Origin: Polyangiaceae bacterium
Lineage (GTDB): Bacteria > Myxococcota_A > Polyangia > Polyangiales > Polyangiaceae
Direction: 5' to 3'
NCBI GenBank assembly: GCA_016715885.1
Contig: JADJXL010000001.1
Span: forward strand, 452,001 to 516,000
Length of the DNA stretch: 64,000 nt
Positions 1 to 9,323 of the stretch are shown here, in pieces. How positions within the stretch are numbered: position 1 is the stretch's first letter; every line of letters starts with the position of its first letter. The translations under genes were made by a program, and so were the position numbers. The notes beneath the pieces were generated by a model. It was not told the origin of the DNA and ran no database searches. It saw only the letters and a list, made by a program, of their open reading frames with translations.

Positions 1-65
1 GATGATCGAGGTCGACCGAAAATGGTTCAAATCTTTTTTCACAGCCACGCGTCCATGGGCCGGTC

Positions 66-1970
66 ATGCGTTGGCCCTCCAGAGCTCTCAGTCTAACGAC
101 CCTCGCTGCGTCATTTCTTCTTGCGCCCACAGGCAGCGCCGCGACGGATCAAGTCGCTTCGTCATCGGCGCCCGCTGCCCACGCGTCTCGCCCGCGCGGA
201 AGCACCGTTGCTCTCGATCGAGAGAGCCTCGTTGCATACGTCGCCGATAGCGACAACCAGGCACTTCATCGTGTCGATCTCATCACGGGATCCGTCGTCA
301 CGACGCCGCTCGGATGCGTCCCTGCTGATGTCCTTCTTCTATCTGCCGATCGCGTGGCCGTTGCGATGCGAGGCTGCAACGAAGTTCGCGTCATCGATGT
401 GAATGCGGCCGGCGAAGGAGCCACCGCACTGCGTGCAGAAGTACCCGCAGAACCTTGGGGCTTGGCACTCGGTGCAGGTGGATCGCTGTTTGTCACGTCC
501 GCATATGGACGCGCGTTGACGTCGCTCGACTCCGAATCCCTCGCGACTCGTTTTTCCGTGCCTCTCGCGCGCGAGCCTCGTGGGATCGCCGTATCTCCCG
601 ATGGCCTTCGAGCGTTCGTGACGCACGCCGTCGGTGATGCCGTGTCCGTCGTCGATCTCGATGGCGGAGCATCCGGCGAAGCGCCGCGTGCAAGGTCCGT
701 TCGCTTGCTCGGCGGCAAGTACCGCAACCGTGTCGACGAAATCGTTGGAGCCAAAACGACTCACCCCACGTCGTCTCTCGCGTACGCACCGGTGCTCAAC
801 GAAGCTGGGACGCGCCTCTTCATTTCGCACCTCGTCGTGCAGAACGGTGAGAGCACCACGCGCTTCGTTGCTTCGGGGTATGGCGGCGTTTCGATTGAAG
901 ACGACACGTCGGTCCCCACGGTCGCCGTGATCGACGTGGCTCGCGAACGCCCGCTCGGCGCGGCAGAAGGTCCTGCACCGCGCGACTTCGTCAACATCGC
1001 CGGCAATGCATTTGCCAGCAGCGCCGTCGCTCCCGCGGGCTCGCCTGCACGGCAACCTCGCGCCGCCGCGACCATGGGCGACGTGCTCCTCGTGGCGTCC
1101 CACGGAACGGGCGAGCTCGTCGAGCTCGATGCTCGCTCACTCGACCCAGCGCTCGCTCCTCGGCGCGTGTTTCCCGTTGGCGAAGGCCCGACCGGTGTCG
1201 ACGTCGATCCACGCACGAACATCGCCGTCGTATGGAACCAAAACTCGCATGACCTCGCCGTCGTGAGCCTTGGCTCTGGCGATGTCGACACGATCTCGGT
1301 GGCGGATGATCCGCTTCGCGCAGACATCGCGCGTGGACGCACGTTGTTTCATGCTGAAAAGGACGGGCGCATTTCGCGTGATGGCCGTGCGTGCGCGAGT
1401 TGCCATCCCGAAGGGCGCGACGACGGCATCGTCTGGCGTTTGGGTGACGGTCCGAGACAAACCATGACGCTGGCGGGCCACGTGGAAAACGGTCCGTACG
1501 GATGGCATGGCGTGCACGCGACGCTCGAAGGCAACGTCCGCGAGACGATCACGCGGCTCGGTGGCTCGGGCCTGTCGGATGCGGATCTCGCCGCGCTCGC
1601 ATCGTACATGCGTGAAGGCATGTTCGTGCCGAAGCGGCCGGCGCCGTCTGCTGCATCCGAAGCGCTCGTGGCGCGTGGTCGCGAGCTCTACATGTCGGAA
1701 AAGCTCGGCTGCAATGGTTGTCACGACCTCGATCGGGGCACGAGCGATCGCGCAGTGCACGACGTGAGCTCCAAAGCGCCCGGGGAATCGCGCACGGCGT
1801 TTCGTACGCCGCCGCTCGGCATGCTCGAAGCTACGGCGCCGTACTTTCACGATGGGCGCTACGCGACGCTCGAAGCTCTGCTCGACGACAATCTCGATCG
1901 CATGGGACAAACCAGCCATCTCGCCGCCGACGATCGCGCTGCCCTTCTTGCCTTCTTGAGGACCCTGTGA
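66..1970 (+). CDS. Secreted YVTN-type beta-propeller protein with C-terminal di-haem cytochrome c domain
   Basis: 634 aa. An N-terminal signal peptide (about residues 1-26, ending in SAA) predicts export to the periplasm or cell surface. Residues ~40-420 form repeated blades of the YVTN/NHL type (phrases such as VAYVADSDNQ and GIAVSPDG). The C-terminal ~200 residues carry two covalent haem sites, CASCH at 443-447 and CNGCH at 549-553, in a context like the cytochrome c peroxidase/MauG family (GWHGVHATLEGNVRETI, APYFHDGRYATLEALLD). It probably handles electron transfer or oxidation at the envelope; the substrate is unknown. The next gene starts inside the stop codon, so the two are probably co-expressed. 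The start at 66 gives the signal peptide directly. Confidence 0.85.
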   Translation: MRWPSRALSLTTLAASFLLAPTGSAATDQVASSSAPAAHASRPRGSTVALDRESLVAYVADSDNQALHRVDLITGSVVTTPLGCVPADVLLLSADRVAVAMRGCNEVRVIDVNAAGEGATALRAEVPAEPWGLALGAGGSLFVTSAYGRALTSLDSESLATRFSVPLAREPRGIAVSPDGLRAFVTHAVGDAVSVVDLDGGASGEAPRARSVRLLGGKYRNRVDEIVGAKTTHPTSSLAYAPVLNEAGTRLFISHLVVQNGESTTRFVASGYGGVSIEDDTSVPTVAVIDVARERPLGAAEGPAPRDFVNIAGNAFASSAVAPAGSPARQPRAAATMGDVLLVASHGTGELVELDARSLDPALAPRRVFPVGEGPTGVDVDPRTNIAVVWNQNSHDLAVVSLGSGDVDTISVADDPLRADIARGRTLFHAEKDGRISRDGRACASCHPEGRDDGIVWRLGDGPRQTMTLAGHVENGPYGWHGVHATLEGNVRETITRLGGSGLSDADLAALASYMREGMFVPKRPAPSAASEALVARGRELYMSEKLGCNGCHDLDRGTSDRAVHDVSSKAPGESRTAFRTPPLGMLEATAPYFHDGRYATLEALLDDNLDRMGQTSHLAADDRAALLAFLRTL

Positions 1971-2812
1971 AGCTCTCCTACCTTGCTCTCTTTGCCGCGT
2001 TGTTTCTCGATCATGGCGTGACCGAGACCATGGCTGCGCCCGCAAGCGTCTCCGAAGACGCACCCGCTGCTCCCGTAGATTTGCTCGCGCCTGCTCCGGC
2101 GGCCGAGTTGCCTGCGGAGAAGCCGGAGCTGCCCATTGCGATGCCCGAATTGCCGCGAGACATGCGGGTCGTCGTCACGTCCAAGGCAGGGCGCACGATG
2201 CTCACGCTGGTTCGTCCGGGCCATCTCGTAACGCTCATGCAGGGCGATCAGCGAGTGTTTGGCGACAACTCGGCATCGTTGTCTCCGGCGGGTACGTTGC
2301 CCATTGCGTGGGAGACATCCGAGCGCACGACATTCGAGACGTTGCGAGGCGAAGTGGAATGGGATGGGCAATCGGCTCGGCTCCGAGCGACGGCATTGCT
2401 GTCGCCCGTGGGTGAAACGTCGTCGGCGCGGCACGATTGCAAGGCATTCGATGGCGGAAATGGCGCGGTCACGGTGGTGTGCCGCATCGACTCTTGGGCG
2501 GCGGGTGCAGCACGCGTGTTCGGCGACAAACCTCAGGCGGGGATCAATACCATCGACGCGGAGGACAAGAAGTTTTTCCGAGCGGAGCTCGACGCGGGCA
2601 GCGATGGCGTCGACGCCGTGGTGCTCGGTTATTCGCAAGGGTCCGTCGGGCACGTCATTCGAGCCGAAGCAAGTGTATTGCCAGGAGAAACAAAACCGTC
2701 GTTTTCGCTATTGGCAACGAGTCGAGCGCAACCCTTCGTATTTCCCAGGTTTCGACGTCATCCGCCTCCTCACATTCACAAGATCCCGCGAGAAGTCGAT
2801 ATCTTGTTCTGA
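1967..2812 (+). CDS. Secreted protein of unknown function, coupled to the cytochrome c propeller gene
   Basis: 281 aa from a GTG at 1967 that overlaps the upstream TGA (GTGA), which implies translational coupling. The N-terminus (MKLSYLALFAALFLDHG) looks like a signal peptide, followed by an Ala/Pro/Glu-rich linker to about residue 60. The remainder is a beta-rich domain with two cysteines (DCKAF, VVCRID) that could form a disulfide, and a His/Pro-rich tail. I recognise no family. The open frame extends further upstream, but that part lies inside the cytochrome gene and lacks a signal sequence, so the GTG is preferred. A role as partner of the upstream di-haem protein is inference from coupling alone. 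Confidence 0.7.
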   Translation: MKLSYLALFAALFLDHGVTETMAAPASVSEDAPAAPVDLLAPAPAAELPAEKPELPIAMPELPRDMRVVVTSKAGRTMLTLVRPGHLVTLMQGDQRVFGDNSASLSPAGTLPIAWETSERTTFETLRGEVEWDGQSARLRATALLSPVGETSSARHDCKAFDGGNGAVTVVCRIDSWAAGAARVFGDKPQAGINTIDAEDKKFFRAELDAGSDGVDAVVLGYSQGSVGHVIRAEASVLPGETKPSFSLLATSRAQPFVFPRFRRHPPPHIHKIPREVDILF

Positions 2813-2819
2813 GCGCATC

Positions 2820-4715
2820 TCACTGATACCCCGCCGCTTGCAACTCGAACATCTTCGCGTATTTGCCCTTCTGCGCCAATAACTCGGCGTGCGTCCCTTC
2901 TTCGATCACGCGGCCGCCATCGAGCACCAAAATTCGATCGGCCATGCGCACCGTCGGAAATCGGTGCGACACGAGGAACGTCGTTCGACCTTTGGAGAGC
3001 AAACGAAATCGTTCGAATACCGCGTGTTCAGCTTCTGCATCGAGCGCCGCGGTGGGTTCGTCCAGGACCAATACCGACGCGTCTTCGCGCATGAAGGCGC
3101 GTGCGAGGGCAATTTTTTGCCATTGCCCACCAGACAATTCCGTTCCGTCTTTGAACCACCGACCAAGTTGCGTTTCGAGCCCGCCGGGCAACGTCTTCAG
3201 GACCTCCGTTGCCCCACCACGATCGACGGCTTCTGACAATCGCTTTTCGTCATTCATGTGGTCCGTGCTGCCAAACCCGACATTTTCGCGCACGGTCAAT
3301 TGGTATCGATTGAAGTCTTGAAACACGACACCAATTTGTTTTCGCAACTTTTCCTGGTCCCAATCCGCGATGTCTTTGCCGTTCATCGTGATGCGGCCTT
3401 CGGTCGGCGCGTAAAGGCCCGTCAAGAGCTTGATCAACGTCGTTTTTCCCGCGCCATTGTGCCCCACGAGCGCCACGCTTTCACCGCGTGCGACCGTCAA
3501 ATCTAGCTTTTCGATGGCCCAATTCGTTTGTCCCGGATAACGGAAACTCACCCCTTCGAATCGGATGCCTTCCGCCGAATCGTTTGACGTCAAATCATCG
3601 TCACGATTCGATGCGGCGAGCGCGGGGTTCGACGTGGGAATCGCGAGAAACGTGAACAAATTCGACATGTAGAGGTTGTGTTCGTACATGCCGCCGAGCG
3701 ACGAAAGAATGGACTGAAACGCTTGTTGTCCTTGTCTGAACGAAACACCGTAAAGCACCAAATCACCCAGCGTAATTTCGCCTCGCGCGGCGCCGAGCGC
3801 CATCCATGCATAACATCCGTAAAACGTCCCCGTGCCAATGAGCGACAAAACCCACCCGATGCTCGCTCGCTTTATCGCAAGCCCGCGATCTTCTCGATAA
3901 AACTTTTCACCGAGCGACCGGTACCGATCGAGGAGCAGCGGGCCGATACCAAACAATTTCACTTCTTTCACGTGCGCGTCGTTCGCCAGCACGTATTCGA
4001 GGTACGTCAGTTTTCGCGTGTCGGGCGAACGCCAATTCCGCAAGCGAAACGCGATGTTACCAAATCGCACTTCCGCGATGGCGCTTGGAAGCGACGCCAC
4101 CGCGAGCGCCAATACCGCGAGCGCATTCCATTGCAAAAGAAGCGCACCATATCCAATCAGCGTCACCGTGGCGCGCACGATTGCCAGTGTTTCCATCACC
4201 ATCGCAAGCGGCCTCGACGAAGCCTCGCGCCGCGCTCGCGTGAGCTGATCGTAAACGGCCGGATCCTCGAAGTGCGACAGGTCCAGTGCGAGCGTCTTTT
4301 CGAGGATGGCTCCGTTGATGTCGAGCGACATGCGCGCGCCGATGAGCGTTCGCAATAGCCCGAGACCTCGTTCGACCAGCGCCAGCGCCGTGACGAGCCC
4401 GAGTTCGACGAGGACCCACGTGAACGTTTGTCCTGGCGAACGCTGCGCAACCGCATCCACGATTGCTTTGCCCACGTAGGCAATTCCGAGCGGCAAAACA
4501 GCGGCGACGAGCGTCAACACGAGCAGCGCGACCGTGCCGAGCTTGGCCGTTCGCATGAGGATGGCAAACGCGCGTGGAAAGTGTTCGAAACTGCCGCGTA
4601 GTCGACTTGCAAAAGATTTCGGTTCTTGCGACGTGGTGCGAGGCGCGTCGTGCGTTCGCTCTTTCGGGTTCATGACAGCACGAATTACACTTCGGCCCCA
4701 TTGACGCAACAGCAT
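2820..4715 (-). CDS. ABC exporter half-transporter (fused membrane and ATPase domains)
   Basis: 631 aa. The N-terminal ~360 residues form the transmembrane domain of a type IV ABC exporter (first hydrophobic segment ~59-88). The C-terminal ATPase has Walker A GHNGAGKT (418-425), a Q-loop (VVFQDFNRY), signature LSGGQ (527-531), Walker B VLVLDEP (548-554) and an H-loop (VSHR). It would work as a homodimer or heterodimer exporting a lipid, peptide or drug; the substrate cannot be read from sequence. It converges on the upstream secreted-protein gene with only a few bases between. An alternative ATG at 4673 would remove 14 residues; neither start has a clear ribosome binding site. Confidence 0.9.
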   Translation of the reverse strand: MLLRQWGRSVIRAVMNPKERTHDAPRTTSQEPKSFASRLRGSFEHFPRAFAILMRTAKLGTVALLVLTLVAAVLPLGIAYVGKAIVDAVAQRSPGQTFTWVLVELGLVTALALVERGLGLLRTLIGARMSLDINGAILEKTLALDLSHFEDPAVYDQLTRARREASSRPLAMVMETLAIVRATVTLIGYGALLLQWNALAVLALAVASLPSAIAEVRFGNIAFRLRNWRSPDTRKLTYLEYVLANDAHVKEVKLFGIGPLLLDRYRSLGEKFYREDRGLAIKRASIGWVLSLIGTGTFYGCYAWMALGAARGEITLGDLVLYGVSFRQGQQAFQSILSSLGGMYEHNLYMSNLFTFLAIPTSNPALAASNRDDDLTSNDSAEGIRFEGVSFRYPGQTNWAIEKLDLTVARGESVALVGHNGAGKTTLIKLLTGLYAPTEGRITMNGKDIADWDQEKLRKQIGVVFQDFNRYQLTVRENVGFGSTDHMNDEKRLSEAVDRGGATEVLKTLPGGLETQLGRWFKDGTELSGGQWQKIALARAFMREDASVLVLDEPTAALDAEAEHAVFERFRLLSKGRTTFLVSHRFPTVRMADRILVLDGGRVIEEGTHAELLAQKGKYAKMFELQAAGYQ

Positions 4716-4809
4716 GCTGCGCGTCAGACTGGCGCGGGCGGTGCAAACTCGCAGTCATGCGAGCCCGCGCCGACTTGCCGTACTTGCTTGAACCGAGGAG
4801 AGACGCGAA

Positions 4810-6444
4810 ATGCGCGGTCGTTGGCAGTTATTTGGGGTTGCCGCCTTGATGGCGTGCGGTTTTTCAGCGTGCGCGACGAGCATCGACGAACCTGGCTCGG
4901 GCGGTGACGGCGGCACTGCTGGAGCAGGCGGCACTGCTGGGGCAGGCGGCGATGCGGGCGCAGGTGGCGATGCGGGTGCAGGTGGTGACGCGGGCGCAGG
5001 CGGCGAGGCTGGCGCCGGCGGCGGAACGAGCAGCAGTTCGAGCGCGTCGAGCAGCGGTGGTGGCGGGACAAACTCGTGCGGTAACGGCGTCAAAGATTCC
5101 GGCGAACAATGCGACGGCACCGATTTCGGCGGCAAGACGTGCGCAGATTTCGGCCTCGGTTCGGGCAATTTGACCTGCAACATGTTTTGCGGCGTGATTG
5201 CGTCAAACTGCGTGCCAAAAGAGTCTTGCACGGATTTCAAGGACAACGACCAGGACGGTGCCGTCGATTGCTTCGATAGCGATTGCATGAATCAAACCGC
5301 GTGCATCGATTCCTGTTTTTCGCCCAAAAATTTGGCAGTTCCCGGCTGGGGCGATGGTGATACCAATGGTCGCCCGGCCGTCGAAGCACCTTCGTGTTCT
5401 CCACAAAGCGGACCGGAGGCGATTTTCCGCATCGATGCACCGCAATCGGGCATGCTCACCGTCAACGTCGGCTCGTGGTCGGGCGTCGATTTCAGCGTTT
5501 CATTGCGCACGACGTGCAATGACGGCGCTTCGGAGCTCGCGTGCGTCAACAACGTCACTCCCAATACCGGGCAGGAAGAAATCCTGAATTGGGAGGTGAG
5601 CAGCGGACAAACGTATTACATCGTCGTCGATGGTGTCAATGGAGGCGCAGGGCAATTCTACATCAGCACGAACATGCCGCAGCCCGAGACGTGGTGCAGC
5701 GACTTTTTCGACGACGACGCCGATGGCTACATCGATTGTGACGATTCCACGGCGTGTCAGAGCACGTTCGAGTGTATGCCGGGAATGACGGAAGTTGGAC
5801 AACAGTGTTTTGCCAATTCCGATTGCGCGGCCAACATGAACGATCCGGTTTGTTTGAACAGCAAACAAGGTTTTCCCGACGGCTATTGCTCCGAATGGTG
5901 CGACGTCGCGACGCAAGATTGTCCTGGCGATGGCGTTTGCGCGGACATCGGCCTCAAGAGCGTGCACGGCGTGTGCCTCGATGGGTGCACCATGGATTCC
6001 GATTGCCGGCCGGGATATGCGTGCGTGGACAAAGGTTTGTCCACCAAGGTTTGTACGCTGGGGCCGGAGGCCGAATGCGGCAATTTCCTCGACGAGGATC
6101 TCGATTCGCTCGTCGACTGCGAGGATCCGGATTGTCAAGCGACGGCGTCTTGCATGGGCGGAGCAAAAGCGGCTGGACAACCTTGCACGGAGCACAACGA
6201 GTGTTATTCGGCGCAAAACGATCCGCTTTGTTTGTCGCAGCCGCAATATGGTATGCCCGACGGGTACTGTTCGGAGTACTGCCAGTTCATGGATGACTGC
6301 GGGCCGGGCGCGATTTGCTCGTCGTGGTTTTTCTTTCCAAGCGGCGCGGGGACATGCATGCGCACGTGCGTTGCCGATAGCCAATGCCGTACCGGATACG
6401 CGTGCATCGACATAGGCCTGCCACAAAAGATTTGCATTCACTGA
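4810..6444 (+). CDS. Cys-rich surface lipoprotein with Gly/Ala repeat linker
   Basis: 544 aa. It has a lipoprotein signal with lipobox GFSAC (Cys ~21). A low-complexity GAGGDA-type linker and a Ser run (SSSSASSS) follow. A myxobacterial Cys-rich repeat comes next (CGNGVKDSGEQCD..., DUF4215-like), then several Asp-rich, calcium-binding-like blocks (DNDQDGAVDCFDSDC, DDDADGYIDCDD) and two paired Cys-rich modules ending in CxxxCxxxxxCRxGYAC. The architecture suggests a rigid, disulfide-bonded and probably Ca-binding protein displayed on the outer membrane. The next gene follows with a 10-nt gap and encodes another linker-type lipoprotein, so the pair is likely an operon. The molecular function is unknown. 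Confidence 0.8.
   Translation: MRGRWQLFGVAALMACGFSACATSIDEPGSGGDGGTAGAGGTAGAGGDAGAGGDAGAGGDAGAGGEAGAGGGTSSSSSASSSGGGGTNSCGNGVKDSGEQCDGTDFGGKTCADFGLGSGNLTCNMFCGVIASNCVPKESCTDFKDNDQDGAVDCFDSDCMNQTACIDSCFSPKNLAVPGWGDGDTNGRPAVEAPSCSPQSGPEAIFRIDAPQSGMLTVNVGSWSGVDFSVSLRTTCNDGASELACVNNVTPNTGQEEILNWEVSSGQTYYIVVDGVNGGAGQFYISTNMPQPETWCSDFFDDDADGYIDCDDSTACQSTFECMPGMTEVGQQCFANSDCAANMNDPVCLNSKQGFPDGYCSEWCDVATQDCPGDGVCADIGLKSVHGVCLDGCTMDSDCRPGYACVDKGLSTKVCTLGPEAECGNFLDEDLDSLVDCEDPDCQATASCMGGAKAAGQPCTEHNECYSAQNDPLCLSQPQYGMPDGYCSEYCQFMDDCGPGAICSSWFFFPSGAGTCMRTCVADSQCRTGYACIDIGLPQKICIH
4918..5026 (+). repeat. 18-bp in-frame tandem repeat (GAGGDA linker)
   Basis: About six degenerate 18-bp units encode Gly-Ala-Gly-Gly-Asp/Thr/Glu-Ala, seen as GCAGGCGGC-GATGCGGG-type units. 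They form the flexible linker just after the lipobox of the Cys-rich lipoprotein. The copy number could change by slippage or recombination without breaking the frame. Confidence 0.8.
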
Positions 6445-6454
6445 GGGAATGACC

Positions 6455-7804
6455 ATGACACCGAAAACGTCCAAAGAAACACGCATGCGCAAGCAATCGG
6501 CCACCATTCTCGGGCTTGGCATTCTCGTCATCGCGCCGCTCGTTCCGGGGGCATGCAAAGCGACATCGGAGCCGTCGACATTTGCATCCACGGGGCAAAG
6601 TTCGTCGAGCTCTTCCGGCGGAGGAGGCGGCTCGACGTCATCGGGCGGCGGGGAAGGGGGCGACGATATTGGCTTTGGCGGCCAAGGCGGCACGGGCGGA
6701 AGTGGCGGCGGCGGCATCGATTGCACTCCCAAAGGACCAGACGATGACGTCGACGGTGACGGATATACGCCCAATGAAGGCGACTGCAACGATTGCGACA
6801 AATATCGCAATCCCAATTCCGTAGAAGTCATCAACGAACCCGGCGCTCCAGCATTCGACGAAAACTGCGACGGAACGGTCGACGAAGTTCCCAATCCTCC
6901 TTGCGACGATAGCCTCGCCATCGATTCGAAAGACGCGCTCGACGGCGCTCGTGCCATCGAGCTCTGCAAAATGAGTAGCTCCGTTCTCGAATGGGGCGTC
7001 GTCTCGGCAGCGTGGGTTTTGGCCGATGGATCGCCTCCTCCCGTCGGCTTCGAATCGAGCTTTCACCTGGGCCACGGGCTGCTTACGGCGTTTGGTCCCA
7101 ACAACAGCGTTCGACACGGCGCGCGTTTGCTTGCTCTTTCGAGCGGGACGGCAAGACAACCGGAGGACCCTGGATATCAGCCCGTCAACGGATTTTCCAA
7201 GGGATACCAAGCTCAACATCCCGAGGGTTTTCCGAAAGAATCACCTGCGTGCCCCGGTTCCTTTACGGGGATGCCCAATGACGCAGTGGCACTCGAAGTC
7301 AAAATTCGCGTGCCGCTCAATGCCCACGGCTTCTCGTTCGACTTCAACTTCTTCACGTACGAATGGCCCGGGTTCATTTGCAGCCAATACAACGACTTCT
7401 TCGTGGCGCTCCTGTCCCCCAAACCAATGGGCCAAATGGACGGAAACGTTTCATTCGATAGTCAAGGCAACCCGGTCAGCGTCAACAACGCATTCCTCGA
7501 AGTGTGCGGTTGTCCCGAAAATCCTCCGCTACCGTGCAGCGCCGGCGGCAAGTCGTTCACGTGCCCGCGCGGAAACATCGGCCTCATCGGTACGGGCTTC
7601 GGATTCGATACCGAAGGTAGCGATCACGCCGCGACCGATTGGCTGAAAACGCAGGCACCCGTAAAGCCAGGCTCGGAAATTACCATGCGCTGGGCCGTCT
7701 ACGATTCCGGTGACGGATCGCTCGATTCCACGTCGCTCGTGGATAATTGGCAGTGGATCGCCAAACCCGGAACCGTCGTCATTACGGATCCGGTACCAAA
7801 GTAG
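6455..7804 (+). CDS. Choice-of-anchor-L-type lipoprotein with MopE-like metal-binding motif
   Basis: 449 aa. Lipobox VPGAC is followed by a Ser/Gly-rich linker (TGQSSSSSSGGGG...). A MopE-like segment comes next (DDVDGDGYTPNEGDCNDCD... with FDENCDGTVDEV), known in secreted proteins that bind Ca or Cu. The C-terminal ~300 residues have the choice-of-anchor L pattern (SAAWVLADG, FNFFTYEWPGFICSQYNDFFVALL). It is probably an outer-membrane or exported surface protein. I chose ATG 6455 because GAGGG at 6443-6447 lies 7 nt upstream; ATG 6449 (two residues longer) is too close to it. The stop codon directly abuts a hairpin repeat cluster. Confidence 0.8.
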   Translation: MTPKTSKETRMRKQSATILGLGILVIAPLVPGACKATSEPSTFASTGQSSSSSSGGGGGSTSSGGGEGGDDIGFGGQGGTGGSGGGGIDCTPKGPDDDVDGDGYTPNEGDCNDCDKYRNPNSVEVINEPGAPAFDENCDGTVDEVPNPPCDDSLAIDSKDALDGARAIELCKMSSSVLEWGVVSAAWVLADGSPPPVGFESSFHLGHGLLTAFGPNNSVRHGARLLALSSGTARQPEDPGYQPVNGFSKGYQAQHPEGFPKESPACPGSFTGMPNDAVALEVKIRVPLNAHGFSFDFNFFTYEWPGFICSQYNDFFVALLSPKPMGQMDGNVSFDSQGNPVSVNNAFLEVCGCPENPPLPCSAGGKSFTCPRGNIGLIGTGFGFDTEGSDHAATDWLKTQAPVKPGSEITMRWAVYDSGDGSLDSTSLVDNWQWIAKPGTVVITDPVPK

Positions 7805-8044
7805 CCTCACCCCCCGGCCCCCTCTCCCTGAAGGGAGAGGGGGAGAAAGCCTCACCCCCAGGCCCCCTCTCCCTGAAGGGAGAGGGGGAGAAAGAGGCTC
7901 AGTTCCCCCTCTCCAACATCGTTGGAGAGGGGGCTAGGGGGTGAGGTCTTCTTCCCCCTCTCCAACGATGTTGGAGAGGGGGCTAGGGGGTGAGGTCTTC
8001 TTCCCCCTCTCCAACATCGTTGGAGAGGGGGCTAGGGGGTGAGG
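7805..8044. repeat. Cluster of five REP-like hairpin repeats between convergent genes
   Basis: Two 45-bp units (7805-7849, 7850-7894) read CCTCACCCCC.GGCCCCCTCTCCC-TGAA-GGGAGAGGGGG. Three 49-bp-spaced units (hairpins 7905-7933, 7954-7982, 8003-8031) read in the opposite orientation. The second type has a perfect 13-bp stem (CCCCCTCTCCAAC/GTTGGAGAGGGGG) with a 3-nt loop that alternates ATC, GAT, ATC. The block begins right after the stop of the upstream plus-strand gene and ends right before the stop of the minus-strand gene. It may act as a bidirectional transcription barrier. It resembles REP/BIME elements; no transposase is adjacent. Confidence 0.9.
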
Positions 8045-9262
8045 CTATTTCGTCGGCTCGGTTGCCACTTTTCCCGGCGCAGCGGCCGGTTTGTTCGTGC
8101 CCGCAGGCGCCTTGTCGGCTTCTTTGGGCACAGGACGCTCGGCCAGGTTTTTCGCGCGGGCCTTCACGAACGCATCCGGGTCGTCCTTGAACTTCTCGAG
8201 CACCTTTTTCGCATCCGGATCCTTCTCCGCCAGGAGCTCGAGCGCTCGACCACGCGCCATTCCATGGTTCGCCGTGTTTTCGGCAATCAATCGAGCCGTC
8301 GCCAGCGCGCGCTTCTTCTGCGCATCCGATGCACCCGACTGCCGATACAAATACGACATCGCCGACGCCATCTGCGTCGACTTGATCGTCCCCTCTTTCG
8401 CGCGCTTTTCGACCCGGTCGATGACGCCGTCCCATTCGGCTTTGCAACCGCCATTCTGCGGGTAAAACGAGCAAAGATACGCCGCCTCGCCCGCAACGTC
8501 GTCGACCGGATCATCCATGAAACCTAGCCACATCTTGCACGTATCGGCCGCGCGCGTCGGCGGAGTACCCGTCCAGAAAGCGGAAATCGCCGCCTTGCGC
8601 ACCATCGTGTCCTTGTCGTTCACCGCGATGTCCTTGACGAAGTCGTAAAGCGTCTCGCCATTCGAAAACAACATCCGCGCAAGCAAACCCGTCCGCATCT
8701 GCTGCACCGGATGCCCCTTCGCCATCGCCTTGATGCGCTCGCCGAGGCCCGTCTCCGCATGCTTGATGCCTCCGACGACGCCTCCAAGCTCCTGCGCCAC
8801 CACCTTGGCCTTCTCGCCTTCGGCCACCGTCACGATTCGTTCGGCCAACTGTTTGTCCGTACGAAACGCCTTGCCTCGCTGCGAAAGCGCTCGCGCCCCG
8901 AGCCAACGCACTTGTTCGTTCGGATCGTCCAAAAAATTCACGAGCGTCGCGTCGCCCTTGCCATCACGCATCGCTTCGCTTTCGAGCGTCACTTTCAGCT
9001 CGGGGCACTTCGTATCGAAGCCATACGCGGCCCACTTGCACCCAAGCGCTTTCTTGGCAAGCCCGACCAACGTCGGATCGTTCGTCGCTGCGTCGATCCC
9101 CTTCGCATCCGGCTTCGCCTCCGGCGTCGCCGTCGATGGATTCGGCGCTGGCCCGGACGAACCTTTGTCGCAACCAGCGCCGAACGACGCAACCGTTGCA
9201 GCTCCAACCACGACGAGCATTCGAGCGAGTGAGGGCACGGCAATCCGCTTGATCATGGCCAT
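8045..9262 (-). CDS. Lipoprotein with HEAT-like helical repeats
   Basis: 405 aa from ATG 9262, which has GGGAG about 6 nt upstream. Further upstream in-frame codons encode no signal and would overlap the next gene. The lipobox is SFGAGC. A Pro/Ala-rich linker leads into a helical domain built from ~35-residue repeats (NFLDDPNEQVRWLGARALSQRG, DIAVNDKDTMVRKAAISAFW, DDPVDDVAGEAAYLC), the pattern of HEAT/Armadillo scaffolds. The tail is Lys/Ala/Pro rich. It is likely an envelope-anchored protein-interaction scaffold; the partner is unknown. Its stop abuts the hairpin cluster. Confidence 0.75.
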   Translation of the reverse strand: MAMIKRIAVPSLARMLVVVGAATVASFGAGCDKGSSGPAPNPSTATPEAKPDAKGIDAATNDPTLVGLAKKALGCKWAAYGFDTKCPELKVTLESEAMRDGKGDATLVNFLDDPNEQVRWLGARALSQRGKAFRTDKQLAERIVTVAEGEKAKVVAQELGGVVGGIKHAETGLGERIKAMAKGHPVQQMRTGLLARMLFSNGETLYDFVKDIAVNDKDTMVRKAAISAFWTGTPPTRAADTCKMWLGFMDDPVDDVAGEAAYLCSFYPQNGGCKAEWDGVIDRVEKRAKEGTIKSTQMASAMSYLYRQSGASDAQKKRALATARLIAENTANHGMARGRALELLAEKDPDAKKVLEKFKDDPDAFVKARAKNLAERPVPKEADKAPAGTNKPAAAPGKVATEPTK

Positions 9263-9323
9263 CCCATACTCCCAGAACGGCCCACGGCCAAGCACTTGCG
9301 GCACCCCCGTGACAACTCGCTCC

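Noticed and set aside
1137..2063. 308-aa minus-strand open frame opposite the cytochrome c gene
   Set aside because: Arg/His-rich shadow translation of a high-GC gene with clear haem motifs on the other strand.
5500..6969. 489-aa minus-strand open frame
   Set aside because: Wholly antisense to two well-supported lipoprotein genes, and its Pro/Ser-rich start is the shadow of their Gly/Ser linkers.
7805..8044. CRISPR array
   Set aside because: Units are self-complementary hairpins without unique spacers, change orientation within the block and have no cas genes nearby.
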